Assembly (NCBI GenBank): GCA_026125925.1
Contig: JAHCKF010000081.1
Coordinates: forward strand, 1 to 10,842
DNA: 10,842 bases
Source: Pseudolabrys sp.
GTDB lineage: Bacteria; Pseudomonadota; Alphaproteobacteria; Rhizobiales; Xanthobacteraceae
Reading direction: 5' to 3'
The position numbers were made by a program, and so were the translations under genes. This document shows, piece by piece, positions 1 to 6,392 of this stretch. Position 1 is the first letter of the stretch. Every line of letters starts with the position of its first letter. The notes under the pieces are model-generated. The model saw only the letters and a list, made by a program, of their open reading frames with translations, was not told the origin of the DNA and searched no databases.

Positions 1-672
1 GACCGCAAGGTGACCGCCTTCATCGGCCCCTCGGGCTGCGGCAAGTCGACCTTGCTGCGCATCCTCAACCGGATGTACGACCTCTATCCGAACCAGCGCG
101 CCGCCGGCGAGGTGCTGTTCGACGGCGAGGACATTCTGTCGCCGGCGCAGGACCTCAATTTGCTGCGCGCCCGCATCGGCATGGTGTTCCAGAAGCCGAC
201 GCCGTTCCCGATGACGATCTACGAGAACATCGCCTTCGGCATCCGTCTCTACGAGAAGCTGTCGAAGTCGGAGCTCGACGATCGCGTGCGGCATGCCCTG
301 GTGCGCGCCGCGCTGTGGGACGAGGTCAAGGACAAGCTCAACGCCAGCGGCTTGAGCCTGTCGGGCGGCCAGCAGCAGCGGCTGTGCATCGCGCGCACCG
401 TCGCGGTGCGGCCGGAAGTCATCCTGTTCGACGAGCCGTGCTCGGCGCTCGATCCGATCTCGACGGCGAAGATCGAGGAGCTGATCAACGAGCTGAAAGA
501 GGACTACACGATCGCTATCGTGACGCACAACATGCAGCAGGCGGCGCGCGTCTCGGACTTCACGGCGTTCATGTATCTCGGCGAGCTGGTCGAGTTCGGC
601 GACACCACCAAGATCTTCACCTCGCCGAACGACCGCCGCACCCAGGATTACATCACCGGCCGCTTCGGCTGA
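1..672 (+). CDS. pstB: Phosphate ABC transporter ATP-binding protein PstB (5' partial)
   Basis: PstB is the cytoplasmic ATPase of the high-affinity phosphate importer PstSCAB and also takes part in Pho signalling with PhoU and PhoR. The reading frame is open from base 1, so the start lies upstream; about 30-50 N-terminal residues are missing if the protein has the usual 250-280 residues. Numbering from the first visible codon, Walker A is GPSGCGKST (9-17), the Q-loop Gln is at 64, the ABC signature LSGGQQQR is at 120-127, Walker B ILFDEP is at 141-146 (Asp144, Glu145), and the switch His is at 176. The DEPCSALDP stretch is typical of PstB rather than of other ABC ATPases. The gene ends in TGA, and phoU follows after 25 bp in what is presumably one operon. 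Pho-box control would sit upstream, outside the window. The GTG at base 10 is an internal valine, not a start. Confidence 0.96.
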   Translation, partial: DRKVTAFIGPSGCGKSTLLRILNRMYDLYPNQRAAGEVLFDGEDILSPAQDLNLLRARIGMVFQKPTPFPMTIYENIAFGIRLYEKLSKSELDDRVRHALVRAALWDEVKDKLNASGLSLSGGQQQRLCIARTVAVRPEVILFDEPCSALDPISTAKIEELINELKEDYTIAIVTHNMQQAARVSDFTAFMYLGELVEFGDTTKIFTSPNDRRTQDYITGRFG

Positions 673-697
673 GGCAGGTCAGGGAAGGACGACAGCG

Positions 698-1417
698 ATG
701 AGCGATCATACCAGCAAGGCTTTCGACAGCGACCTGCAGGAACTCGCCCGCATGGTGGCCGAGATGGGCGGACTGGCGGAGAAGCTGATCTCGGACAGCA
801 TCGACGCGCTGGCGCGCCGCGACACCGGGCTGGCCCAGCGGGTCACCGCCGCCGACGCCCAGATCGACACGTTGCAGCGCGACATCGAGCAGAAGGCGAT
901 CCTCACCATCGCGCGCCGCCAGCCGATGGCGGTCGACCTGCGCGAGATCGTCGGCGCGTTGCGCATCGCCAACGACATCGAGCGGATCGGCGATCTCGCC
1001 AAGAACATCGCCAAGCGCGTGATCGCGCTGAACGGCGATTTCCCGCCGCCGAAGCTAATCCGCGGCGTCGAGCACATGTCGGACCTCGTGCTCGGCCAGC
1101 TCAAATCCGTGCTCGACGCCTATGCCCGGCGCGACGACGCCAAGGCGATGGCGGTGTGGCGCGGCGACGAGCAGATCGACGCGATGTGCACCTCGGTGTT
1201 CCGCGAGCTGCTCACCTACATGATCGAGGACCCGCGCAACATCACCTTCGGCATCCACCTGATGTTCTGCGCCAAGAACGTCGAGCGGATGGGCGACCAC
1301 GCCACCAACATCGCCGAGACGGTGCATTACATCATCGGCGGCGAGGCGATCACCGAGCGGCGGCCGAAGGGCGAGGACACCACCTTCGCCATCTCGCAAT
1401 TCGCCGCCGAGCGCTGA
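698..1417 (+). CDS. phoU: Phosphate signalling regulator PhoU
   Basis: PhoU is a peripheral protein that links the Pst transporter to the PhoR kinase and keeps the Pho regulon off when phosphate is plentiful. At 239 residues it has the usual length. It shows the two-repeat three-helix-bundle architecture with the paired metal-binding signatures: NDIERIGD at 92-99 in the first half and NVERMGDHATNIAE at 194-207 in the second. The ATG at 698 is preceded by a purine-rich stretch (AGGGAAGGA) that can serve as ribosome binding site. The gene sits between pstB and phoB, which is the usual order in rhizobia, so co-transcription from a promoter upstream of the window is likely. Nothing is odd about the protein. 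The identification rests on motifs and context. Confidence 0.96.
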   Translation: MSDHTSKAFDSDLQELARMVAEMGGLAEKLISDSIDALARRDTGLAQRVTAADAQIDTLQRDIEQKAILTIARRQPMAVDLREIVGALRIANDIERIGDLAKNIAKRVIALNGDFPPPKLIRGVEHMSDLVLGQLKSVLDAYARRDDAKAMAVWRGDEQIDAMCTSVFRELLTYMIEDPRNITFGIHLMFCAKNVERMGDHATNIAETVHYIIGGEAITERRPKGEDTTFAISQFAAER

Positions 1418-1434
1418 ACGGAGAGCGTCGAAGC

Positions 1435-2136
1435 ATGAGCGCGCGCATCCTGATCGTCGAGGACGAAGAGCCCTTGACCATGCTGCTGCGCTACAACCTC
1501 GAGGCCGACGGCTACGAGGTCGAGACGGTCGCGCGCGGCGACGAAGCCGATACGCGGCTCCGGGAAGCACCGCCCGACCTTGTCGTGCTCGACTGGATGC
1601 TGCCGGGCCTGTCCGGCATCGAGCTGTGCCGCCGCCTGCGGGCGCGCGCCGAGACCAAGCAATTGCCGATCATCATGCTCACCGCGCGCGGCGAGGAGAG
1701 CGAGAAGGTGCGCGGGCTCGCGACCGGCGCCGACGACTACATCGTCAAGCCGTTCTCGGTGCCGGAGCTGCTGGCGCGGGTGCGCGCGCTGCTGCGCCGC
1801 TCCAATCCGGAGCGGGTCGCGAACGTGCTGACGATCGGCGATATCGAGCTCGACCGCGAGAAGAAGCGGGTGTCGCGCGACGGCCACGCGATCGATCTCG
1901 GCCCGACCGAGTTCCGCCTGCTGGAATTCCTGATGGAGCGGCCGGGCCGCGTGTTCTCCCGCGAGCAATTGCTCGACGGCGTCTGGGGCAACGAGATCTA
2001 CATCGACGAGCGCACGGTGGACGTCCATGTCGGCCGGCTGCGCAAGGTCATCAACCGCGGCCATGACGCCGATCCGATCCGCACCGTGCGCGGCGCCGGC
2101 TACGCCTTCGACGACCGGTTCGGCAAAAACGACTGA
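1435..2136 (+). CDS. phoB: Phosphate regulon response regulator PhoB
   Basis: PhoB is the DNA-binding response regulator of phosphate starvation. It is phosphorylated by PhoR and binds Pho boxes. The protein has 233 residues. The receiver domain (about 3-118) has the acidic pair Glu9/Asp10, phosphoacceptor Asp53 in VVLDWMLPG, the switch Thr83 and Lys105 in KPF; the Asp, Thr and Lys numbers match E. coli PhoB. The C-terminal OmpR/PhoB winged-helix domain (about 130-230) includes the stretches LGPTEFRLLEFL and RTVDVHVGRLRK. The frame stays open well upstream into phoU, but the ATG at 1435 is chosen because the receiver domain begins right there and GGAGAG (1420-1425) sits 9 bases before it. The gap to phoU is 17 bp. 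No phoR follows; in related genomes phoR lies upstream of the pst genes, which cannot be checked here. Confidence 0.96.
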   Translation: MSARILIVEDEEPLTMLLRYNLEADGYEVETVARGDEADTRLREAPPDLVVLDWMLPGLSGIELCRRLRARAETKQLPIIMLTARGEESEKVRGLATGADDYIVKPFSVPELLARVRALLRRSNPERVANVLTIGDIELDREKKRVSRDGHAIDLGPTEFRLLEFLMERPGRVFSREQLLDGVWGNEIYIDERTVDVHVGRLRKVINRGHDADPIRTVRGAGYAFDDRFGKND

Positions 2137-2157
2137 CCGGCCACAAGCGGGCCGGTC
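2125..2157 (-). terminator. Rho-independent-type terminator for gcrA, between convergent phoB and gcrA
   Basis: A perfect 8-bp inverted repeat, GACCGGCC (2135-2142) and GGCCGGTC (2150-2157) with a 7-base loop, starts inside the phoB stop codon. Read on the minus strand, downstream of gcrA, the stem is followed by AGTCG and a run of five T (complement of 2125-2129), which is a plausible intrinsic terminator. On the plus strand there is no T-run, so for phoB the stem alone would act, if at all. The minus-strand T-run lies within the last phoB codons. Confidence 0.6.
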
Positions 2158-2190
2158 AACCAGGCTCAGCTCGTTTCATTCAGTTTCGGA

Positions 2191-2676
2191 TCAGCGGAAC
2201 GGCCGCTTGTCGCGGCGGCGGTCGCTTGCCGGCTGGTAAGCGATGCGGGAGTGGCATGCGCAATAGGGCGCCTCGGGTTCCGCGTCGCCGCCGCAGAAAT
2301 AGAAGTCCGAGGAGCCGGGATCGCCGACCGGCCAGCGGCAGGTCCGCTCGTTGAGCTCGAGCAGCGTCTTGCGCTGCTGCTCGGGAATTTCGATCAGTTC
2401 CGGCTCCGGCGCGACCTCGTAGTCATAGGCGAGCGCGGTGTTGCCGCGGATCGCGGCGCGGGGCACCCGCATCATGTGGGACGAGGTGCGGGCCTTGCGC
2501 GGGCGCGGGGAGGCCGAGGAGGGGCTCTTGGCCCGGCCGGACAACCCCAGGCGGTGGACCTTGCCGATCACCGCGTTGCGGGTGATGCCGCCAAGCTCGG
2601 CCGCGATCTGGCTGGCGGAGAGGCCGTCTGCCCAAAGCTTTTTGAGCAACTCGACCCGTTCGTCGGTCCACCCCAT
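2191..2676 (-). CDS. gcrA: Cell-cycle regulator GcrA
   Basis: GcrA is an alphaproteobacterial transcription factor. It binds the sigma-70 RNA polymerase holoenzyme and activates promoters carrying GANTC sites methylated by CcrM, coupling gene expression to the cell cycle. The 161-residue protein has the N-terminal helix-turn-helix (1-48), opening MGWTDERVELLKKLW and continuing with ITRNAVIGKVHRLGLSGR. A basic, Ser/Pro-rich linker covers about 49-75. The conserved C-terminal sigma-binding region follows, with CRWPVGDPG at 113 onward, Cys128, Cys139, Cys141 and His142. The frame extends 12 codons upstream to another ATG, but the ATG at 2676 is chosen because family proteins begin MxWTDERVE and AAAGGAG lies just before it (2684-2690). 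The gene is convergent with phoB and divergent from argD. Its upstream region carries four GANTC sites, which suggests methylation-dependent or autogenous control (inference). Confidence 0.95.
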   Translation of the reverse strand: MGWTDERVELLKKLWADGLSASQIAAELGGITRNAVIGKVHRLGLSGRAKSPSSASPRPRKARTSSHMMRVPRAAIRGNTALAYDYEVAPEPELIEIPEQQRKTLLELNERTCRWPVGDPGSSDFYFCGGDAEPEAPYCACHSRIAYQPASDRRRDKRPFR

Positions 2677-2701
2677 CGAAAATTCTCCTTTGGCCTCATC
2701 C

Positions 2702-2714
2702 ACTTGCCGCAAGT
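2702..2714. promoter_or_regulatory. 13-bp perfect palindrome in the gcrA leader
   Basis: ACTTGC-C-GCAAGT is a perfect inverted repeat centred at 2708, about 32 bp upstream of the gcrA start codon. It could be an operator or a small leader stem in the gcrA mRNA. No protein is known to me for this site, so the role is speculative. Confidence 0.3.
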
Positions 2715-2733
2715 CCGTGACGCAAATCTGACG

Positions 2734-2878
2734 GAATCCCTCACCGCCGTCCGACGCGGCTCTGGCCGGACGCCTACGCTTCGACAGTGACCAAGAAGAC
2801 CAACCCGCCTTACGACATCTCGTGCTGGCTGAGGAAAAAACTACAATATCGGGTGACTCGCCGGCAAGAGTCCGATTC
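2734..2878. promoter_or_regulatory. Cluster of four GANTC (CcrM methylation) sites upstream of gcrA
   Basis: GANTC occurs at 2734-2738 (GAATC), 2855-2859 (GACTC), 2868-2872 (GAGTC) and 2874-2878 (GATTC); the last three fall within 24 bp. Scanning by eye, I find no GANTC between bases 1 and 2733 and only about 13 in the whole window. CcrM methylates GANTC in alphaproteobacteria, and GcrA acts at methylated GANTC promoters. The cluster lies between divergent gcrA and argD and is closest to the gcrA side. I could not place a convincing -35/-10 pair for gcrA, which fits the known tendency of GcrA-dependent promoters to be weak sigma-70 promoters, but does not prove it. Confidence 0.6.
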
Positions 2879-2931
2879 GCCGGAAGTCAATGCATCCACA
2901 TTTTTCGCCGGAAAAACGGGCACTATTCACA
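2876..2931. promoter_or_regulatory. Repeats and DnaA-box-like sites between gcrA and argD
   Basis: A 10-bp direct repeat TTCGCCGGAA occurs at 2876-2885 and 2904-2913, 28 bp apart. The second copy sits in a perfect 16-bp inverted repeat, TTTTTC-GCCG-GAAAAA (2901-2916). Two sequences resemble the DnaA box TTATNCACA: GCATCCACA (2892-2900, two mismatches) and CTATTCACA (2923-2931, one mismatch). In Caulobacter, DnaA activates gcrA, so the location is suggestive. Single degenerate 9-mers are weak evidence, however. Confidence 0.35.
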
Positions 2932-2975
2932 AGTCATCGCTATTGCGCCGCGCCGGAGCGCGCCTGTCGCTTATG

Positions 2976-3003
2976 TTGACAGCCGGCAGGCCGGCAATAA
3001 GAT
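2976..3003 (+). promoter_or_regulatory. Sigma-70-type promoter for argDF
   Basis: TTGACA (2976-2981) matches the -35 consensus exactly and is followed after 16 bp by TAAGAT (2998-3003), a 4/6 match to the -10 box. Transcription would start near 3010 and give a leader of about 75 bases before argD. The spacer holds two direct copies of the palindrome GCCGGC (2982-2987 and 2990-2995), a place where a repressor could act. No other good promoter is visible before argD. Confidence 0.55.
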
Positions 3004-3010
3004 GGTTTCA

Positions 3011-3031
3011 GTGCCGCCGGCGGGGCGGCAC
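3011..3031 (+). promoter_or_regulatory. GC-rich hairpin in the argD leader
   Basis: GTGCCGCC (3011-3018) and GGCGGCAC (3024-3031) form a perfect 8-bp stem with a 5-base loop at the very start of the predicted argD transcript, followed by an AT-rich stretch (ATTTCATTTG). It looks like a 5' stabilising stem or a weak attenuator. The following bases are not a clean T-run, so a terminator is doubtful. A small inverted repeat GTTCG-AC-CGAAC follows at 3053-3064. Confidence 0.35.
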
Positions 3032-3085
3032 ATTTCATTTGTTCTGCAACCAGTTCGACCGAACCGTCGATGAACGGACCGTGCC

Positions 3086-4294
3086 GTGACCTCGCATCTT
3101 TTGCCGACCTATGCGCGTATCGACCTCGCTTTCGAGCGGGGCGAGGGCGCCTGGCTGATCACGGCTGACGGCGACCGCTATCTCGATTTTACCACCGGCG
3201 TCGCCGTCAACGCGCTCGGCCATGCGCATCCCTATCTGGTCGAGGCGCTGACCGAGCAGGCCAAGAAGGTCTGGCACGTCTCCAACCTCTATCGCATCCC
3301 GGATGGCGAGCGGCTTGCCGCGCGGCTGTGCGAGGCGAGCTTTGCCGATCTGGTGTTCTTCCAGAACTCGGGCGCCGAGGCGCTCGAATGCGCGATCAAG
3401 ATGGCGCGCAAATACCAGTCCGCCTCCGGCAAGCCGGAGCGCTACCGCATCATCACCTTCGAAGGCGCCTTCCACGGCCGCACGCTGACGACGATCGCGG
3501 CGACCGGGAACAAGAAATATCTCGAAGGCTTCGGCCCGCAGGTCGAGGGCTTCGACCAGGTGCCGTTCGGCGACCTTGAAGCGGTGAAGAAGGCGATCGG
3601 GCCGGAAACCGCCGCGATCCTGATCGAGCCGATCCAGGGCGAGGGCGGCGTGCGCGTCGCCTCGCCCGAGTTCCTGCGCGGGCTGCGCCAGGTGTGCGAC
3701 CAGCAGGGGCTGCTGCTGATCTTCGACGAGGTGCAGACCGGTTTCTGCCGCACCGGCGAGCTGTTCGCCTATCACCGCAGCGGCGTCGCGCCGGACATCA
3801 TGGCGCTCGCCAAGGCGCTGGGTGGCGGCTTTCCGGTCGGCGCCTGCCTGTCGACGGCGGACGCCGGCAAGGGCATGACCGCCGGCACGCATGGCTCGAC
3901 CTTCGGCGGCAATCCGCTCGCCATGGCGGTCGGCAACGCCGTGCTCGACGTGATGCAGAAGCCCGGCTTCCTCGATCACGTGCGCCGGATTTCCGTGCTG
4001 CTCAAGCAGCGGCTCGCCGAGATCCGCGACCGCTATCCGACTGTCATTTCCGAGGTGCGCGGCGAGGGCCTACTGATCGGCCTGCGCGTGGTCCCTCCGT
4101 CGAGCGAACTGGTCGACGAGTTGCGCGTCGAGAAGATGATCACCGTCGGCGCCGGCGACAATGTGGTGCGGCTGTTGCCGCCGCTGATCCTGAGCGAAGC
4201 CGAGATGAGCGAGGCGGTGAACCGCATCGACCGGGCCTGCGCGCGGATCGCGGACAATCATGCGCGGCCGCCGAAGGCGGGGGCGGCGCGATGA
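3086..4294 (+). CDS. argD: Acetylornithine aminotransferase ArgD
   Basis: ArgD is a PLP-dependent class III aminotransferase that converts N-acetylglutamate semialdehyde and glutamate to N-acetylornithine in cytoplasmic arginine biosynthesis; it may also accept succinyl-diaminopimelate precursors. The 402-residue length is normal. Visible residues are [17 protein letters not shown] (about residues 93-109, PLP phosphate and fold region), Asp214 in DEVQTGF (pyridine-nitrogen contact), Lys243 in ALAKALGGG (Schiff base) and Thr272 in [10 protein letters not shown] (phosphate contact from the partner subunit). The start is GTG at 3086: an in-frame TGA lies at 3071-3073 and no other start codon falls between. 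The ribosome binding site is weak (CGGA at 3075-3078). The stop overlaps the argF start as ATGA (4291-4294), indicating translational coupling. General ornithine or GABA aminotransferases are related, but the argF neighbour settles the call. Confidence 0.96.
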   Translation: MTSHLLPTYARIDLAFERGEGAWLITADGDRYLDFTTGVAVNALGHAHPYLVEALTEQAKKVWHVSNLYRIPDGERLAARLCEASFADLVFFQNSGAEALECAIKMARKYQSASGKPERYRIITFEGAFHGRTLTTIAATGNKKYLEGFGPQVEGFDQVPFGDLEAVKKAIGPETAAILIEPIQGEGGVRVASPEFLRGLRQVCDQQGLLLIFDEVQTGFCRTGELFAYHRSGVAPDIMALAKALGGGFPVGACLSTADAGKGMTAGTHGSTFGGNPLAMAVGNAVLDVMQKPGFLDHVRRISVLLKQRLAEIRDRYPTVISEVRGEGLLIGLRVVPPSSELVDELRVEKMITVGAGDNVVRLLPPLILSEAEMSEAVNRIDRACARIADNHARPPKAGAAR

Positions 4295-5223
4295 CCAATA
4301 ACGACGTGAGACATTTCCTCGACCTGACCGACATCCCGCGCGAGACGCTGGAGGAGATCATCGCGGCGAGCCGCCGCATGAAGGAGCGCCGCGCCGCGGG
4401 CGAGCCGGACAAGCATCCGCTCGCCGGCAAGACGCTGGCGATGATCTTCGACAAGCCGTCGACGCGCACGCGCGTGTCGTTCGACGTCGGCATGCGCCAG
4501 CTCGGCGGCGAGGCGATCCTGCTCACCGCGCAGGAGATGCAGCTCGGCCGCGGCGAGACGCTGGCCGACACCGCGCGCGTGCTGTCGCGCTACGTCGACG
4601 CCATCGTCATCCGCATCCTCGACCACAATGCCGTTACCGAGATCGCGGCCCATGCGACGATCCCGGTCATCAACGGCCTGACGCGGCGCTCGCATCCCTG
4701 CCAGGTGCTGACCGACGTGATGACCTACGAGGAAAAACGCGGCTCGATCCGCGGCCGCACGGTCGCCTGGACCGGCGACGCCAACAACGTGCTCGCGTCG
4801 TGGATGCATGCCGCCGAGCGCTTCGACTTCGAGCTGCGGGTCGCCACCCCGCCGGAGCTGAAGCCGAAGAAGTGGCTGATGGACTGGGTCAAGTCGTCGG
4901 GCGCCGACATCCGGATCGGCGCCGATCCGGAAGCCGCCGTGAAGGGCGCCGACTGCGTCGTCACCGACACCTGGGTGTCGATGGGCGACAAGGACGGCAA
5001 GCGCCGGCATAACCTGCTCAAGCGCTATCAGGTCAATTCGCGGCTGATGGCCAAGGCGAAGCCCGACGCGATCTTCATGCACTGCCTGCCGGCGCATCGC
5101 GGCGAGGAGGTCACCGACGAGGTGATCGACGGGCCGCAGTCGGTGGTGTTCGACGAGGCGGAAAACCGCCTGCATGCGCAGAAGGGCCTGCTCGCCTGGT
5201 GCATGCACGCCAACGGGGCATGA
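4291..5223 (+). CDS. argF: Ornithine carbamoyltransferase ArgF
   Basis: ArgF joins carbamoyl phosphate and ornithine to give citrulline, the step after ornithine formation in arginine biosynthesis. The 310-residue protein has the carbamoyl-phosphate motif STRTR at 57-61, HPCQ at 135-138, the ornithine-binding SMG loop in DTWVSMG (from Asp226) and HCLPAHR with the catalytic Cys265. The DxxxSMG loop separates it from aspartate carbamoyltransferase. The ATG at 4291 overlaps the argD stop. The last codons and the TGA (5221-5223) lie inside a palindromic repeat that begins at 5216, so the terminal Gly-Ala may derive from repeat sequence; the conserved core is complete before that point. Confidence 0.97.
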   Translation: MTNNDVRHFLDLTDIPRETLEEIIAASRRMKERRAAGEPDKHPLAGKTLAMIFDKPSTRTRVSFDVGMRQLGGEAILLTAQEMQLGRGETLADTARVLSRYVDAIVIRILDHNAVTEIAAHATIPVINGLTRRSHPCQVLTDVMTYEEKRGSIRGRTVAWTGDANNVLASWMHAAERFDFELRVATPPELKPKKWLMDWVKSSGADIRIGADPEAAVKGADCVVTDTWVSMGDKDGKRRHNLLKRYQVNSRLMAKAKPDAIFMHCLPAHRGEEVTDEVIDGPQSVVFDEAENRLHAQKGLLAWCMHANGA

Positions 5224-5264
5224 TCCCGAAAAGTGGGTACCGGTTTTCGGATCAGATCATGCCC
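5216..5264. repeat. REP-like palindromic repeat overlapping the argF stop codon
   Basis: Perfect 10-bp outer arms GGGCATGATC (5216-5225) and GATCATGCCC (5255-5264) enclose inner arms CCGAAAA (5226-5232) and TTTTCGG (5244-5250) around a central GGTACC. This arrangement, ATGATCCCGAAAAGTGGG followed by GGTTTTCGG and GATCATGC, matches from memory a repeat dispersed through Bradyrhizobium/Rhodopseudomonas intergenic regions. An A-rich run (5265-5276) follows, so on the minus strand the hairpin would be preceded by T residues rather than followed by them. On the plus strand the long stem could still stabilise or help end the argDF mRNA. Confidence 0.65.
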
Positions 5265-5375
5265 AAAAACAAAAAACCTGCCGCGGGTCTGATCGAAGCA
5301 GGATGACCCCGGCCGCACTGGCAATCGCGTCCCGCGGGCTTACATAGGGCCTCTGTCACCGACGGATTTGAGATC

Positions 5376-6392
5376 ATGACCGGCCCCAACGTCTCCCGCA
5401 GCCATCCCGACATTCCCTCCCGCGCGCCGTCCGCGGCGGTTGAGGACGACGCGATCCTGCCGTTCGAGATTTCCGCGCTCGATCTGCGCGGCCGCGTGGT
5501 GCGTCTCGGCCCCGCGGTCGACGACATCCTGCGCCGCCACGACTATCCGCTGCCCGTCGCCAAGCTGCTCGGCGAGGCGATCGCGCTCACCGTGCTGCTC
5601 GGCTCGTCGCTGAAGATCGAAGGCCGCCTCATCCTGCAGACGCAGGCCGACGGCCCGGTGCGCATGCTGCTGGTCGATTACACCGCGCCGGACAAGGTGC
5701 GCGCCTGCGCGCGCTTCGACCGCGCGCGCGTCGAGGCGGCGATGGCCGACGGCAAGGCCGACGGCGGCGCGCTGCTCGGCCGTGGTCATCTGGCGATGAC
5801 GATCGATCAGGGCCCGGACATGAACCGCTATCAGGGTCTCGTCGCGCTCGACGGCGGCACGCTGGAAGACGCCGCGCATGAATATTTCCTGCGCTCCGAG
5901 CAGATCCCGACCCGGGTGCGGCTCGCGGTTGCCGAGGAACTGCGCGCGGCCGAGGGCGGCGCGCAGCATCACTGGCGCGCCGGCGGCATCCTGCTGCAGT
6001 TCCTGCCGCGGGCGCCGGAGCGCATGCAGGCCGCCGATCTCGATCCGGGCGATGCGCCGGACGGCACCGCGCCGCATCAGGTCGACGAAGACGAAGCCTG
6101 GGTGGAAGGCCGCGCGCTGGTCGAAACCGTGGAAGACGTCGAGCTGATCGATCCCGATCTCTCCAGCGAGCGGCTGGTGTTCCGGCTGTTCCACGAGCGC
6201 GGGGTGCGGGTGTTCGACTCGACCGACGTGCGCTCCGAGTGCTCGTGCTCGCGGCCGACCGTCGAGACGATGTTGCGCAATTTCTCGCAGGACGACCGCG
6301 ACCACATGGTCGAGAACGGCGTCATCTCGGTGACCTGCGAGTTCTGCAGCACCAACTATGTCTTCGATCCCGGCGAGGTCGTTCCCGAATGA
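5376..6392 (+). CDS. hslO: Redox-regulated molecular chaperone Hsp33 (HslO)
   Basis: Hsp33 is a cytoplasmic holdase activated by oxidation: four C-terminal cysteines bind zinc when reduced and form disulfides under oxidative stress, exposing the client-binding surface. At 338 residues it is somewhat longer than the E. coli protein (about 290), with an extra N-terminal stretch of about 25 residues before ILPFEISALDLRGRVVRLG. The zinc motif is intact as Cys289-Ser-Cys291 and Cys321-Glu-Phe-Cys324, the expected CxC...CxxC spacing. A long acidic region at about 225-255 is the likely metastable linker. The ATG at 5376 has only a weak ribosome binding site. No strong promoter is visible in 5265-5375; a weak TGGCAA-N16-TACATA is the best I see. 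The stop overlaps the start of the next gene as ATGA. Confidence 0.95.
   Translation: MTGPNVSRSHPDIPSRAPSAAVEDDAILPFEISALDLRGRVVRLGPAVDDILRRHDYPLPVAKLLGEAIALTVLLGSSLKIEGRLILQTQADGPVRMLLVDYTAPDKVRACARFDRARVEAAMADGKADGGALLGRGHLAMTIDQGPDMNRYQGLVALDGGTLEDAAHEYFLRSEQIPTRVRLAVAEELRAAEGGAQHHWRAGGILLQFLPRAPERMQAADLDPGDAPDGTAPHQVDEDEAWVEGRALVETVEDVELIDPDLSSERLVFRLFHERGVRVFDSTDVRSECSCSRPTVETMLRNFSQDDRDHMVENGVISVTCEFCSTNYVFDPGEVVPE

Noticed and set aside
1435..2136. Missing phoR as an anomaly
   Set aside because: In rhizobial-type pst-pho operons phoR usually lies upstream of the pst genes, which is outside this window.
2251..2790. Plus-strand open frame antisense to gcrA
   Set aside because: No family similarity is recognisable and the gcrA motifs on the minus strand are unmistakable.
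2787..3089. Possible small protein of about 100 residues between gcrA and argD
   Set aside because: The frame runs through the argDF promoter and leader hairpin, has no clear ribosome binding site and no recognisable domain; regulatory DNA is the better reading.
3035..3979. Long open frame of 314 codons on the minus strand opposite argD
   Set aside because: It mirrors the high-GC codon pattern of argD, has low-complexity Arg/Ala/Gly/His composition and no recognisable domain; argD on the other strand is certain.
5265..5375. Heat-shock (RpoH) promoter for hslO
   Set aside because: I looked for CTTG-type -35 and C-rich -10 elements and found no convincing pair; only a weak sigma-70-like match is present.
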